64,000 bases of DNA from Anaerolineae bacterium (lineage in GTDB: Bacteria; Chloroflexota; Anaerolineae; DRVO01). The notes beneath the pieces were generated by a model, which was not told where the DNA came from, made no database searches, and saw only the letters and a list, made by a program, of their open reading frames with translations. A program made the translations under genes and the position numbers. Below are positions 41,102-50,506 of this stretch, one piece after another. The stretch is from positions 1 through 64,000 of the forward strand of contig JABLXR010000019.1 in the NCBI GenBank assembly GCA_013178015.1. Direction: 5' to 3'. Numbering within the stretch: the stretch's first letter is position 1; each line of letters starts with the position of its first letter.

Positions 41102-41344
41102 GTGTCTGAGGAGTTGAAGGCCGATCTGGTACTGGACCTCAAGGGGCTCATGTGCCCCATACCGGTAGTGAGGGTGAGCAAGGCCATCAAGGAAGTCCCG
41201 GTGGGTGGGGTCATCGAGGCTACCGCCACCGACCCTGGCGTCCTGGCCGATATCCCCGCCTGGGCCAAGAGCACCGGCAACGAGATGGTCAAGACCGAGA
41301 GAGAAGGCAAGGCGATCAAGTTCTGGGTGCGGCGCCTCAAGTAG
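41102..41344 (+). CDS. tusA: TusA/SirA-family sulfurtransferase
   Basis: An 80-residue protein with VLDLKGLMCPIPVVRVSKAI. The Cys18-Pro-x-Pro motif is the persulfide site of TusA. It hands sulfur to partners such as DsrE-type proteins. The length is typical. The start is GTG with AAGGAG eight bases upstream. It lies 98 bases after the DsrE-like gene and 18 before the membrane subunit gene. The neighbours make a role in a dissimilatory or thiol-redox sulfur relay likelier than tRNA thiolation. Confidence 0.93.
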   Translation: MSEELKADLVLDLKGLMCPIPVVRVSKAIKEVPVGGVIEATATDPGVLADIPAWAKSTGNEMVKTEREGKAIKFWVRRLK

Positions 41345-41362
41345 CCTCAGAAAGGGGCAACC

Positions 41363-42010
41363 ATGGAAGACTCCTTCCTGCGCTTCGTGAAGTTCGAGCT
41401 GCAGATCGTGGCGCTGTCCTGGCTCGGTCTGGCCTACGGCTACAAGATCTACCAGCTGCTGCGCCTGCCATGGCCCAAGGAAGTGGCGCCCGAGCGGGGC
41501 AGCGAAGAGACGGGCGTCAAGGTGTCGTTCCTGCGGCTGTTCCAGCCCCGGGCCATGAGCAGCACCGAGGAGCACTTCTGGCGCTGGTTTGAGTTCGGCG
41601 CCTATCACCTCGGCGCCCTGGCGGCCATCACCGCCACCTTCACCATCCCCTTCGCGCCCTTCCTGATGACCCGGCCAGTGAGCCTGCTGTTCGCCCTGCT
41701 GGTGGCCGGAGCGTTCGGGGCCGGGATGTTCAAGCTGCACCGTCGCATCGTCCGGCCGGAACTGCGGCTGGTGAGCACTCCTGACGACTACTTCGCCCTG
41801 GCCGGGGTGGAGGTATTCTTCTTCTTCACCATCATGGCCCTGCTCACGGAGGCGCGCGGCTGGATGATCGCCTATTTCCTCACCACCGCCGCCTTCCTCT
41901 TCTACGTGCCCTTCAGCAAGATCTCTCACTACGTGCAGTGGTTCTTCGCCCGCGCTTTCTTCGGCCTGCGCTTCGGCCGCCGCGGCGTGATCGCCCCTAG
42001 GAAGGCGTAA
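41363..42010 (+). CDS. NarI/DsrM/HdrE-like cytochrome b membrane subunit
   Basis: A 215-residue protein with five predicted membrane helices (LQIVALSWLGLAYGYKIYQL; FGAYHLGALAAITATFTI; SLLFALLVAGAFGAGMF; LAGVEVFFFFTIMALL; YFLTTAAFLFYVPFSKISHYV). His residues in helix 2 (AYHLG) and at the end of helix 5 (SKISHY), with others near the faces, could bind two b haems as in NarI, DsrM and HdrE. The next gene starts one base after it and encodes an HdrD/DsrK-like protein, so the pair should form a quinone-linked thiol/disulfide oxidoreductase. Confidence 0.82.
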   Translation: MEDSFLRFVKFELQIVALSWLGLAYGYKIYQLLRLPWPKEVAPERGSEETGVKVSFLRLFQPRAMSSTEEHFWRWFEFGAYHLGALAAITATFTIPFAPFLMTRPVSLLFALLVAGAFGAGMFKLHRRIVRPELRLVSTPDDYFALAGVEVFFFFTIMALLTEARGWMIAYFLTTAAFLFYVPFSKISHYVQWFFARAFFGLRFGRRGVIAPRKA

Positions 42011-42011
42011 C

Positions 42012-43310
42012 GTGGCCCAAGAACTTAGCCTCGTACAACAGGCGGAAGAGGAACTGCAGAGGCGACACAGCCGGACGCTGGCGGTGGCCTCTTCCAACCT
42101 GTGCGTCCACTGCGGCCTGTGCATTGACCAGTGCCACTACTACATGGCCACTCAGGATCCGGAGGTCAGCCCGGTGGCCAAGGCCGAGCACGTGCGCCGC
42201 GTCATCAAGAGCCGGCACGACTGGCTGGGCCGCCTCTTCCCCCGCTGGGTGGGGGCCAAGAAGCTGACCGAACCGGACCTGGATCGCTGGGTGGAGGCCG
42301 CCTTCCGCGACTGCTCCCTCTGCCAGCGCTGCTTGGTGAACTGCCCCATGGGAGTGGATACGCCCCTGGTGCTCTCCACCGCCCGCGGCGTGCTCACCGC
42401 CGTCGGCAAGGCGCCGGAAATCCTGGTGCAACTGGCCGATGCTTCCATCGCCCGCGAGGAGAACCTGGAGTTCTTCCAGGAGTACTTCCTGGATCAGATC
42501 AAGGAGATGGAGGCGGAACTCCAGGAGAGAGTGGGCGACCCGGAGGCGCGCATCCCGGTGAACGTCGAGGGGGCCAAGATCCTCTACGTACCTCTCTCCG
42601 GAGCCCACACCATCATGCCCGAGGCGGAGATCTTCTACCATGCGGGCGAGTCCTGGACCATGAGCATGTTCGAGGCGGCCAACTACGGCATCTTCCTAGG
42701 AGACACCGAACGGGCCAGGCGCATCACCGAACGCATCGTGCGCGAGGCGGAGCGACTGGGAGTACAGGAAGTGGTGATCACCGAGTGCGGCCATGCCTAC
42801 GCCGTCTCCCGCTGGGAGGCGCCCAAGTGGTTCCAGGACAGGCCCTTCGCCTTCCGGGTACGCAGTATCCTGGAGGTCATGGACGAGTACATCCGCGAGG
42901 GCCGCATCCAGGTTGACGCCAACCGCAACCAGATGTCGGTGACCTACCACGACTCCTGCAACTTGGGCCGCAATAGCGGTCTCTTCGAGGAGCCGCGCCG
43001 GATCCTGCAGGCGGTCGTCTCGGACTTCCGGGAGATGACCCCCAACCGGGAGCGCTCCATCTGCTGCGGCGGCGGGGGCGGCCTGGTAGCCCTGAGCGAG
43101 TACGAAGAGACTCGGCTGAAGGCCGGGGAGCCCAAAGCCAGGCAGATCCGCGCTACCGGAGCCGAGGTTGTAGTAGCCTCCTGCGACAACTGCCGCCACC
43201 AGTTGGGCGAGATCAGCCAGCACTACGAGTTGGGCGTGACCGTCATGGGAATGGCGGAACTGGTCGCCAACGCCATCGTCCCTCGGCCCGAGAGGGCAGA
43301 GGCCTCCTAA
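42012..43310 (+). CDS. HdrD/DsrK-like iron-sulfur oxidoreductase
   Basis: A 432-residue protein. Two ferredoxin motifs (Cys 31/34/37/41, CVHCGLCIDQCH; Cys 101/104/107/111, CSLCQRCLVNCP) are followed by CCG-type cysteine sets: TECGHA near 258, YHDSCNLGR near 318, SICCGGGGG near 353 and CDNC near 395. The CCG sets bind the unusual 4Fe cluster of HdrB/HdrD and DsrK, which reduces disulfides or trisulfides. The start is GTG at 42012, one base after the membrane subunit. With TusA and DsrE upstream, the substrate may be a protein-bound persulfide or trisulfide. Confidence 0.88.
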   Translation: MAQELSLVQQAEEELQRRHSRTLAVASSNLCVHCGLCIDQCHYYMATQDPEVSPVAKAEHVRRVIKSRHDWLGRLFPRWVGAKKLTEPDLDRWVEAAFRDCSLCQRCLVNCPMGVDTPLVLSTARGVLTAVGKAPEILVQLADASIAREENLEFFQEYFLDQIKEMEAELQERVGDPEARIPVNVEGAKILYVPLSGAHTIMPEAEIFYHAGESWTMSMFEAANYGIFLGDTERARRITERIVREAERLGVQEVVITECGHAYAVSRWEAPKWFQDRPFAFRVRSILEVMDEYIREGRIQVDANRNQMSVTYHDSCNLGRNSGLFEEPRRILQAVVSDFREMTPNRERSICCGGGGGLVALSEYEETRLKAGEPKARQIRATGAEVVVASCDNCRHQLGEISQHYELGVTVMGMAELVANAIVPRPERAEAS

Positions 43311-43342
43311 CCCCTAGTCGGGTTGGCTCATCCTTCGCTCCT

Positions 43343-43371
43343 GAGAGGCGACCCCTGAAGGGCCGCCTCTC
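43343..43371 (+). terminator. Probable terminator hairpin after the sulfur operon
   Basis: GAGAGGCG and CGCCTCTC are perfect eight-base arms around a 13-base loop that can itself pair CCC with GGG. CCTT follows but there is no long T run. The remaining ~340 bases to the next gene show nothing clear. Confidence 0.6.
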
Positions 43372-43708
43372 TCCTTGCCCCTGGCTTCGCCGCGAGAGGC
43401 CCCGCCCCACGATTGGAGCGGCCTCTAGGCCGACATTAATGGCCTCTTTATGACCTGAGGGCCACTCTTGTACTAGATGGTAGCCGACGCTGTCCGGTGC
43501 AGTGTTGGAGTAGGAGCTGCGGCCCATCACCCGATCCGGAACAGCATGGAAGCACCCGAGCGTCTGGCCACTCCCTTCCCCGCTCATACCTCTCGCCCAA
43601 CACGGGCTAGTTGATGGAGGCGCCTATGAAGTGAGATGAGCGCATGCGTCGTGCCGCAAGCGCTAGAGGGACAGGTGGTTAGTGTGAGTAGTTGGAGTGG
43701 AGGTTCGT

Positions 43709-46093
43709 ATGCACAACGACTCTGGCCTTCGCCCGTCCCGCAGAGTCGGAAGTACGCCTAGGGGCAAGACCCCGCTATCGTTACGCGTCAGAGTGCTTCT
43801 GGGCCTGGTAGTGGCCCTATCGCTTGTATCCGTGATGTCGGCGTTCGCCGCGTCGGTGGAGCCGACGCTCCTCCCGGGAGCAGCAAACACCGACAAGACC
43901 TGTGCCCTGGTCATGCCGGGCACTACCGAGCTCAAGATCGAACCGGTACCTGATGGCAGTTATCTTGCTAGCGATGGCCTGCTTACCGTCAGTATAGTCA
44001 AGCCGAGCACGCTGGCGGGATCCCTGAACAGCTTCGACTGGACCTCGAACGTCCTGGTCGAGGGCGTGATCGTCAAGAACGGCGTTGACGGCGCGAACTG
44101 GTACAACTACAGCCCCGCCGGCAGCATGGGCGACACTTATCTCACCACACCGTCCTATGGCAACAAGGAGATCAGCCACATCTCCTTCTGCTATTACCCC
44201 AGACTGACCGCCGCCAAGACGGCCGTCACCGAGTACACCCGCACCTATAGCTGGACCATCGACAAGAGCGTGGACCCTGCCGCGCACGTGGGGTTTGCCG
44301 GGGACAGCTTCGTCTCCGACTATGAGGTGACGGTCGACCTGACAGTTGTCGACTCGGACTTCAGGGTGACGGGCGAGATCACCATCAACAACCCCACCCC
44401 GTTTGAGGTCGGCTTCGAGGTCACCGACTCGGTCAATGGCACGGCGGCTGTCGTCGACTGCGACCCCGAAACCGCCGGAAATCAGGCGTCCGGCACGCTG
44501 CCGGCGGGCGGAAGCGACGTCTGCACCTATGTGGCAGAGCTGGGCGATGAGCTTCCCGCAGACGGTACCAACACCGCCACTGTGACCAGCCTGAACCCGA
44601 GTGTTCTGGGCGCCGTCGCCACGGAGGACTATGCCTTCGGTGACCCGACCACGGTCGAGGGCTACGCTAAGATCAACGTCACCGACTACTTCGACGGCGA
44701 CCTGGTCGGCGATCCCCTAGGGTCAGCTACAGACGACTTCACCTTTGAGTACGACCGCAGCTTCGCCTGCCCCACCGACGAGGCCTGGTATGAGGACGGC
44801 GTCTACACGGACTCCTTCCCCAACACCGCCGAGATCGATGAGACGGAGGACTCTGCCGACGCCAACGTCGACCTCACCTGCTATCTGATCGACGTCACCA
44901 AGGACGCCGACACCTCCTTGACCCGCACTTGGGAGTGGGACATCGAGAAGACAGGCGACCAGACCGAACTCACCCTCTCCGTGGGTCAGCAGTTCCCGGT
45001 CAACTACACGGTCACGGTCAGCGCCATCTTCGAGGACACCGACCATGCGGTCAGCGGCAACATCTGGGTGTACAACCCGGCTCCCATGGCGGCCACGATC
45101 AACGACGTGTCGGACGTGATCTCCCCCGACATCGACGCCACGGTGGATTGTGGGGTGACCTTCCCCTACAGCCTGGCGGCGGGTGACACCCTGCAGTGCA
45201 CCTACGAGGCAGACCTGCCGGACGCGGAGGCTCGAACCAACACGGCCACCGCCACCCTGCAGAACTTCGCCTATGACAGCGAGGGGATCGGCACGCCGTC
45301 CGGCACGACCGACTTCAGTGGCACGGCGGACGTGGACTTCAGCGACGCCACGGTCACGGAGATCGATGAGTGCATCGATGTCTCTGACAGCATCTACGGC
45401 GATCTTGGCACTGTCTGCGCGGCCGATCTAGATGAAGAGACGTACGACTTCGAGCTCAAGTACAGCCTCTACGTCGGCCCGTACGATGTGTGCGGTCAGT
45501 ACGAGTTCACCAACTGCGCCGACTTCGTGACCAACGATACCGGGACCACAGGCCAGGCATGCCACACTGTCACGGTGGATGTGCCCTGTGAGGGCTGCAC
45601 CCTCACCCCCGGCTACTGGAAGACGCACTCCGAGTTCGGCCCCGCGCCTTACGATGACACCTGGGCCATGCTCCCCAACGGAGCCAGCACCCCGTTCTTC
45701 CTGAGCGGGCAGACCTACCACCAGGTGCTGTGGACCCCACCCCAAGGTGGCAACGCCTACTACATCCTGGCGCACGCTTACATCGCCGCAGAGCTGAACC
45801 TGCTCAACGGCTCCTCCTCCACGCCGGAAGTGGACGCAGCGCTGGCGCAGGCGGAGACCTGGTTCTCCACCTACACGCCGGCCCAAGTGGCCGCTCTGAA
45901 GGGCAAGGCGGGCAATGACCTTCGCGCTCAGATGATCGCCAAGGCCTACCTGCTCGATCAGTACAACAACGGCTACATCGGCCCCGGTCACTGCTCGGAG
46001 GACCCCAGTAACTTCATCGTCTACTTGGGCTCAGGACTTGGGGGCTCGCAGGTAGAGGCCGCTTTCCTCCCTCTAGTGCTGTACCGCCGGTAG
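43709..46093 (+). CDS. Large secreted repeat protein with GYWKTH-type domain
   Basis: A 794-residue exported protein. A basic N-terminus and hydrophobic stretch (VRVLLGLVVALSLVSVMSAF, about 28-47) form a signal peptide cleaved near AFA-AS. The body is Asp/Thr-rich with at least two similar beta modules: YTRTYSWTIDKSVD...VTVDLTVVDSDFRVTGEITINNPTPF and LTRTWEWDIEKTGD...YTVTVSAIFEDTDHAVSGNIWVYNPAPM. CTLTPGYWKTHSEFGP near residue 630 starts a domain seen in diverse secreted bacterial proteins. The end, AAFLPLVLYRR, resembles C-termini of Anaerolineae exported proteins. ATG at 43709 follows GGAGG. It is probably cell-surface or matrix; no enzyme motif. Confidence 0.8.
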   Translation: MHNDSGLRPSRRVGSTPRGKTPLSLRVRVLLGLVVALSLVSVMSAFAASVEPTLLPGAANTDKTCALVMPGTTELKIEPVPDGSYLASDGLLTVSIVKPSTLAGSLNSFDWTSNVLVEGVIVKNGVDGANWYNYSPAGSMGDTYLTTPSYGNKEISHISFCYYPRLTAAKTAVTEYTRTYSWTIDKSVDPAAHVGFAGDSFVSDYEVTVDLTVVDSDFRVTGEITINNPTPFEVGFEVTDSVNGTAAVVDCDPETAGNQASGTLPAGGSDVCTYVAELGDELPADGTNTATVTSLNPSVLGAVATEDYAFGDPTTVEGYAKINVTDYFDGDLVGDPLGSATDDFTFEYDRSFACPTDEAWYEDGVYTDSFPNTAEIDETEDSADANVDLTCYLIDVTKDADTSLTRTWEWDIEKTGDQTELTLSVGQQFPVNYTVTVSAIFEDTDHAVSGNIWVYNPAPMAATINDVSDVISPDIDATVDCGVTFPYSLAAGDTLQCTYEADLPDAEARTNTATATLQNFAYDSEGIGTPSGTTDFSGTADVDFSDATVTEIDECIDVSDSIYGDLGTVCAADLDEETYDFELKYSLYVGPYDVCGQYEFTNCADFVTNDTGTTGQACHTVTVDVPCEGCTLTPGYWKTHSEFGPAPYDDTWAMLPNGASTPFFLSGQTYHQVLWTPPQGGNAYYILAHAYIAAELNLLNGSSSTPEVDAALAQAETWFSTYTPAQVAALKGKAGNDLRAQMIAKAYLLDQYNNGYIGPGHCSEDPSNFIVYLGSGLGGSQVEAAFLPLVLYRR

Positions 46094-46155
46094 CCGCGGT
46101 CCCTCAACTGGACCGAGGCGGCCCCTGCGCCGCCTACCGAACCTGAAGACCGAGA

Positions 46156-46191
46156 AGTAGGAGACAGGACCAGCCGGTCCTGTCTCCTACT
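46156..46191 (+). terminator. Strong hairpin terminator after the secreted protein
   Basis: AGTAGGAGACAGGACC and its exact inverse form a 16-base-pair stem with loop AGCC, 62 bases after the stop. CGTTGCC follows instead of a T run, but stem stability suggests termination or 3'-end protection. Confidence 0.75.
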
Positions 46192-46362
46192 CGTTGCCCC
46201 CTGCCACAGCCTACAGCCGGCCCCGAACCAGCCTCACCGGTCCCAGCAGTCCTGAGGGCAGGCCGGATTAGAGTCCCCTCATGTGGTGGAAAGGTGGGTT
46301 GACGAAAGGGTCACCGTGTGCTTCTTGAGCTTGTCCGGTAAGACAGCAGCAAGGACGACACA

Positions 46363-46680
46363 GTGGCCGAGGACAGGACGAGAGCGGTTGAGCGGTTGTG
46401 CAAGGGGCAGGGAGGGGAGCTGGACTTCCTGCGAGAGACGGTGCGCCGGTCTGTGCATTGGCTGATGGAAGAGGAGATGGGGGCCGGTCGGTGGGAGCGC
46501 ACCGAGGAGCGTACCACCTACCGCAACGGGCTGCGCCATGCCCAGCGGAGCACCCTAGTGGCCGCCCTGGACCGGGCCATCCCCAAGCTACGCTCGGGCA
46601 GCTACTTCTTCGGCTGGCTGGAGCCCAGGCGCCGCTCAGAGCAGGCCCTGGTGACGGTGGTGGCGGCCACACTCGTCACC
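46363..46680 (+). pseudogene. IS256-family transposase N-terminal fragment
   Basis: GTG at 46363 opens a frame with WLMEEEMGAGRWERTEERTTYRNGLRHAQ...LDRAIPKLRSGSYFFGWLEPRRRSEQALVTVVAATLVT, the N-terminal third of Mutator/IS256 transposases. Homology ends around 46680 and the frame runs out at 46761 in unrelated sequence. The DDE catalytic domain is absent. The fragment lies 84 bases beyond the end of the convergent brxL gene, so this insertion sequence probably marks the edge of the defence island, and its loss may have involved a rearrangement. Confidence 0.85.
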
Positions 46681-46764
46681 CGCCGCTCTGCCGTTCCACC
46701 CCCCTTCGCTCCGCCGATCGTCATATCATGCCGCCGACCGGTGCGAATCGGATGCGGGTGACCC

Positions 46765-48228
46765 TTAAGCACACTGGATGTCCGGCAGCGCCTCTGTATA
46801 CTCCATGTCCATCAAGCTCAGTTGACGGCGTATGGTTCCCCGCATATCCCTAGCCGGGCCCAGACAGTGCCGCTCGAAGGTATCCGAAGCTATTGCCCCT
46901 GCCATGGGAGCGTGGGGGAACAGAAGCTTCAGCCAGGCAGTCGACATCCGCTTGATGGCTTCCGTATCACGCGTGTCCGCTCCCCTCGGCACATGAAGAC
47001 GCTCATCCACCAGTGCTCTGTAGCGGAGATCACCCCTCAAAGCATGTAGAATCTCCGACAGATACTCCACGTTGAGCCCCCAGCCCGAAGCCTTCATGTC
47101 CTCGCGCATCCTGGGGATGTGCCAGCCGCGAATGAACCCGTGGAAGCGGTCTATGAGGGCCGATTCCTGAAAGGCGTTTGGCAGCGCACTGAGCATGTAG
47201 GCATGATCGTTCATCACTTGGCTGTCAATGTTCCCCAGAAGCACGATCCCAGCCTCACCGAGACCGCGGTAGTCCGCTATCCGGTACTCGCCACTCTCTA
47301 GGTAACCCTTCAGCGCCCCCCGCACCTCGTCTTCGTCGCTGAAGCTGATACTCTGTACCTCGTCCAGAGCCACGTAGTCGCAGCGGCTGACTAGGCCCGG
47401 AATCCGTCTTCGCTTGTCGTAGAACAGGCTCACACGGCCAACGCTCCCGCCACTTACCAGCCATCCGTGTTTGCTAATCTGGGAGAAGACCGTGGATTTC
47501 CCCGTTCCCTTGGGCGCCAGCTCGATGAGGTTGAGCCGTCTCTCTGCGAACGGCAGCAGCCGGCCTAGCAGCGTGAGCTTCTCCCTCAGGTTGAGGAATG
47601 CCAGCGGGTTATAGTCAATTCCCATGAGCAGCACATCGACCCACTCGGTGAGGGTGAACTCCTGCCGAGCCTCTTGGTAGAACTCAACCTCCACCCGGTA
47701 GGGTCGGAAAGGCTTGAAGTCCACCAGGATCACCCGGCCCTCTGCTGGTCTGCCCTGGAGACTGTGAAATCGCCACTCCAACTCCACCACACCCCAAGTC
47801 TCGGCTGCCCCCAGCAGCTCCTCCTGCCGCTCCTTGCTGCTCACCAGCCTGGAATCCACCAGGGCATCGGTACGACGCGACGGGAATCCGAAGTCGGGCA
47901 GGCTGAAGAATGCTTCACCCGTCCTCACGTCCAGCTCAACCCGAAGCTTGGTCAGAAAGCGTACGGGCTGCCCTTCGTTGACCATCCGGCTCTTGAGAAG
48001 CTCCCACTGATCGCGACCAGGCATGTACTGCCGTACGTAAGCCTGGACCTCATCGCTATCCAGTGTCCCGTCTGGATCGGCAAGTCGCATAACCAGCCAG
48101 TCGCGCAGGTACGACGGAACACCGAGGGCAGAGAAGTACTTGTAGCGCCCGGGATCCTTGAATACTACCATGTCGGCGAAAACGTCTCTCACCTTGGCCG
48201 CCAGGCCCTCCGCAGCTGGCTTAGCCAC
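46765..48228 (-). CDS. brxL: BrxL-like AAA+ ATPase of BREX (short form)
   Basis: A 487-residue ATPase. After a ~230-residue N-terminal domain come Walker A APKGTGKST (about 238-246), SKHGWLVSGGSVGRVSLFYD, Walker B DYVALDEVQSI (about 284-294) and LIDRFHGFIRGWHIPRM, all matching the BrxL/TIGR02688 group. E. coli-type BrxL is ~680 residues and has a Lon-like C-terminal domain; this protein stops right after the ATPase. It may be a natural short form or may be cut by the adjoining IS256 remnant. GTG at 48228 overlaps the pglZ end by eight bases. BrxL is needed for BREX phage restriction, probably by acting on DNA. Confidence 0.85.
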   Translation of the reverse strand: MAKPAAEGLAAKVRDVFADMVVFKDPGRYKYFSALGVPSYLRDWLVMRLADPDGTLDSDEVQAYVRQYMPGRDQWELLKSRMVNEGQPVRFLTKLRVELDVRTGEAFFSLPDFGFPSRRTDALVDSRLVSSKERQEELLGAAETWGVVELEWRFHSLQGRPAEGRVILVDFKPFRPYRVEVEFYQEARQEFTLTEWVDVLLMGIDYNPLAFLNLREKLTLLGRLLPFAERRLNLIELAPKGTGKSTVFSQISKHGWLVSGGSVGRVSLFYDKRRRIPGLVSRCDYVALDEVQSISFSDEDEVRGALKGYLESGEYRIADYRGLGEAGIVLLGNIDSQVMNDHAYMLSALPNAFQESALIDRFHGFIRGWHIPRMREDMKASGWGLNVEYLSEILHALRGDLRYRALVDERLHVPRGADTRDTEAIKRMSTAWLKLLFPHAPMAGAIASDTFERHCLGPARDMRGTIRRQLSLMDMEYTEALPDIQCA

Positions 48229-50506
48229 TCCACACCCCCTGCAGCCCCATGTCGTCCTCTGCTATGCCGCGGCGTACCTCGAACTCCACCTGGCCTGGGC
48301 TCTGGCCAGGTGATTCCAGCCTTCCCTTGTAGTGACCTGCCCTTAATCTCGACACATCGAAAGCCCAGCGGTCTCTGCCCGTGCGGCTGCCCTTCAGCCA
48401 GTGCCCAGCAACCACGAGCCGCAACTCCTCCAGGGGCAAGCTAGTGACGGTCTCAAGGTGCCCTTCTCCGCGAGCACTGACTCGCACCGTCGGGGATAGC
48501 ACCTTGAACGTGACCGGCAGGCGGACGAGCTCTGGCCCAGCGCGCTGGACGAGAATGACGGGCACGAGGCACTCTTCATACGTTGCGCCACCGTGCACCT
48601 CTCCTCGGTTACTGCCACCGCCACTGAAGCGACCGTGAACCGCCAGGTGCGCCCATCCATCGTAGAAGAGGCAGCAATCCGTCAGTGCCCTCCGGTGACA
48701 CTCACCACCTGCGATGTCGGCATACCGACCCCAGTGGTGCACGCGCCATTCCCTCGGTGCCGCCACTGGCTGCCCGTCTGCGCCAAACCTGGTGAGGCCA
48801 TGGTCTGCAGTCAGCAGCGCAGTCTCCCCGGGGTCCAAGGTGGACGCGAGCTCGTGGCACACCGAGCTGATGAACTCCAGCTGCCGTACCAGGGAGTCGG
48901 GATATCGGTAGTCGTAGGAGTGCGCTTCTTTGTCCATGTCTCGTGGTGGCCGCTCCTCTTCACCCCACTCCCTGTTGTGCTCGGTCGTTGACGGCAGATT
49001 GGCTCGGGCGACGTGGACACGCACCTGATGCCCTCTACGCACCAGCAGTTCGCTCATCAGTCCCGCCCACTCGAGACCCACGGCGTCTAGCCACACAATC
49101 TTGGCACCGCCTGGACACGCAGCCTTGATCGTCTCTGCGCGAGTGGGAAACTCCCACAGAGCCTTCCGCTCGGCGGCTGCTGTGGCCATCGCCACCAGCC
49201 CTGGGAGAAGACGGTCACACACTCGGGACCGAGCGTACAAGCGGAAGTATTTCATCACCTCAGGGTGATCAGGATACGGATAGGCAGTAAGGTAGATCGC
49301 CAGCTCTGGGTAACAGACTTCGAGCACCGGAAGCCAGACGTCTTCGCTCACCTCTGTCTCCAGCAGCTCCGCTGTAGCCAGCACTGCCTCCCGTTTCTCT
49401 CGCTCGGAGAGGCCTGACAGCGCGCGCAATCGCTTCAGGGGTGTCTGCAGCGTTCGGAACCCCTGCCAGAAAGACGATGGTGGCTGGTCAACCCCCAGGT
49501 GCTCCAGTAGCTGCCGCCGCTCGCGAAGGTGCCCGAAGCTGAGGTTCCGGCCCAATGCCGCTGTAGCCGCTACCTGTGGAAGCGCCTCAGCACTCTGGCT
49601 CTCCTCGAGCACCAGCCCGTAGTACGAATCGCGCGGAGCCTCAAGCTTGCTCCACACCCAGAGCAGCCAACGCGCTTCGGGCTCCAGGTCAAGCCACTGC
49701 CCAAGCAGACGGTCGGGATCGTACTTCACCACATTCAGCTGACGGGCGGCGAGGGTAGAAACGCTGTCGTGCTGGTGGGCCTGTTCCACCAGCCAGCGCC
49801 ACTGGTCTTCCGTACCCCAGTCACTCGCGGCTGAGTCCAGTCCGGCGATCTCCTGACACGCCTGGGCAAAGGCGCTTGTGTACACCGTGATCGCAACTCG
49901 ACCTGCCCTACCTGATAGCACCTGCGGTCGGCTCGTCACTAGGCATCCGTCTGCCATCTCCCCACGTTCCCACCTTCGGAAGTACTCCCGCAACCCGGGG
50001 ATAGAATGAGGTCGGCGCCATTGCGGCACGCTGGCAGACACGCTGATGCTGATCTCGCCGGTGCCAACCAAGCGCCATCCCGGGTGTAGGGCCCCGGCCA
50101 GGTACCGATCCATCCTGGCCACTGTCTCCCCAAAGAGGTCCTCTACCTCCAACAGCGGCACGTAGATCCTCTGATGCCCGGGCTTCTCTAGTTGGGCCAA
50201 CTGGCTGAGCAGAGAGGAGCTGGCAGGATGGAGACGGAGCGCTTCTGCCACAGGCAGAACCACAGCGCGAGGTACCTCTTGGCTCCTGGCCAACGCCAGG
50301 ACCTTGGGCAGATACGGCAGCACATCCTCTGACTCGCAGAGCGACGACAAGTCTATGCAGGCATCCATCTGGGCTCGCAGAGCCGGGATCAGCTCACGCC
50401 AGGCATTGACACCCGTCACCAGGATGAACCGGACTGGGAACCGGGTGTAGCTCACAGCCTCATAAGACACCTCTGTGAGCAGCGTCTCCACGTCGTGGAC
50501 AGTCAT
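48221..50506 (-). CDS. pglZ: BREX phosphatase-like protein PglZ
   Basis: A 761-residue protein of the PglZ family, the one component found in nearly all BREX types. The alkaline-phosphatase-like core is in the C-terminal half: KIVWLDAVGLEWAGL with Asp474 and LLTADHGLTRFG with Asp568-His569 as probable metal ligands, then RHxHWGRYAD and HGGATYEECLVPV. The N-terminal half is helical and variable. ATG at 50506 overlaps the brxC stop as ATGA, so the two are translationally coupled; an upstream in-frame start would lie deep in brxC. PglZ from other systems binds zinc and has nuclease or phosphodiesterase activity. Confidence 0.9.
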   Translation of the reverse strand: MTVHDVETLLTEVSYEAVSYTRFPVRFILVTGVNAWRELIPALRAQMDACIDLSSLCESEDVLPYLPKVLALARSQEVPRAVVLPVAEALRLHPASSSLLSQLAQLEKPGHQRIYVPLLEVEDLFGETVARMDRYLAGALHPGWRLVGTGEISISVSASVPQWRRPHSIPGLREYFRRWERGEMADGCLVTSRPQVLSGRAGRVAITVYTSAFAQACQEIAGLDSAASDWGTEDQWRWLVEQAHQHDSVSTLAARQLNVVKYDPDRLLGQWLDLEPEARWLLWVWSKLEAPRDSYYGLVLEESQSAEALPQVAATAALGRNLSFGHLRERRQLLEHLGVDQPPSSFWQGFRTLQTPLKRLRALSGLSEREKREAVLATAELLETEVSEDVWLPVLEVCYPELAIYLTAYPYPDHPEVMKYFRLYARSRVCDRLLPGLVAMATAAAERKALWEFPTRAETIKAACPGGAKIVWLDAVGLEWAGLMSELLVRRGHQVRVHVARANLPSTTEHNREWGEEERPPRDMDKEAHSYDYRYPDSLVRQLEFISSVCHELASTLDPGETALLTADHGLTRFGADGQPVAAPREWRVHHWGRYADIAGGECHRRALTDCCLFYDGWAHLAVHGRFSGGGSNRGEVHGGATYEECLVPVILVQRAGPELVRLPVTFKVLSPTVRVSARGEGHLETVTSLPLEELRLVVAGHWLKGSRTGRDRWAFDVSRLRAGHYKGRLESPGQSPGQVEFEVRRGIAEDDMGLQGVWSG

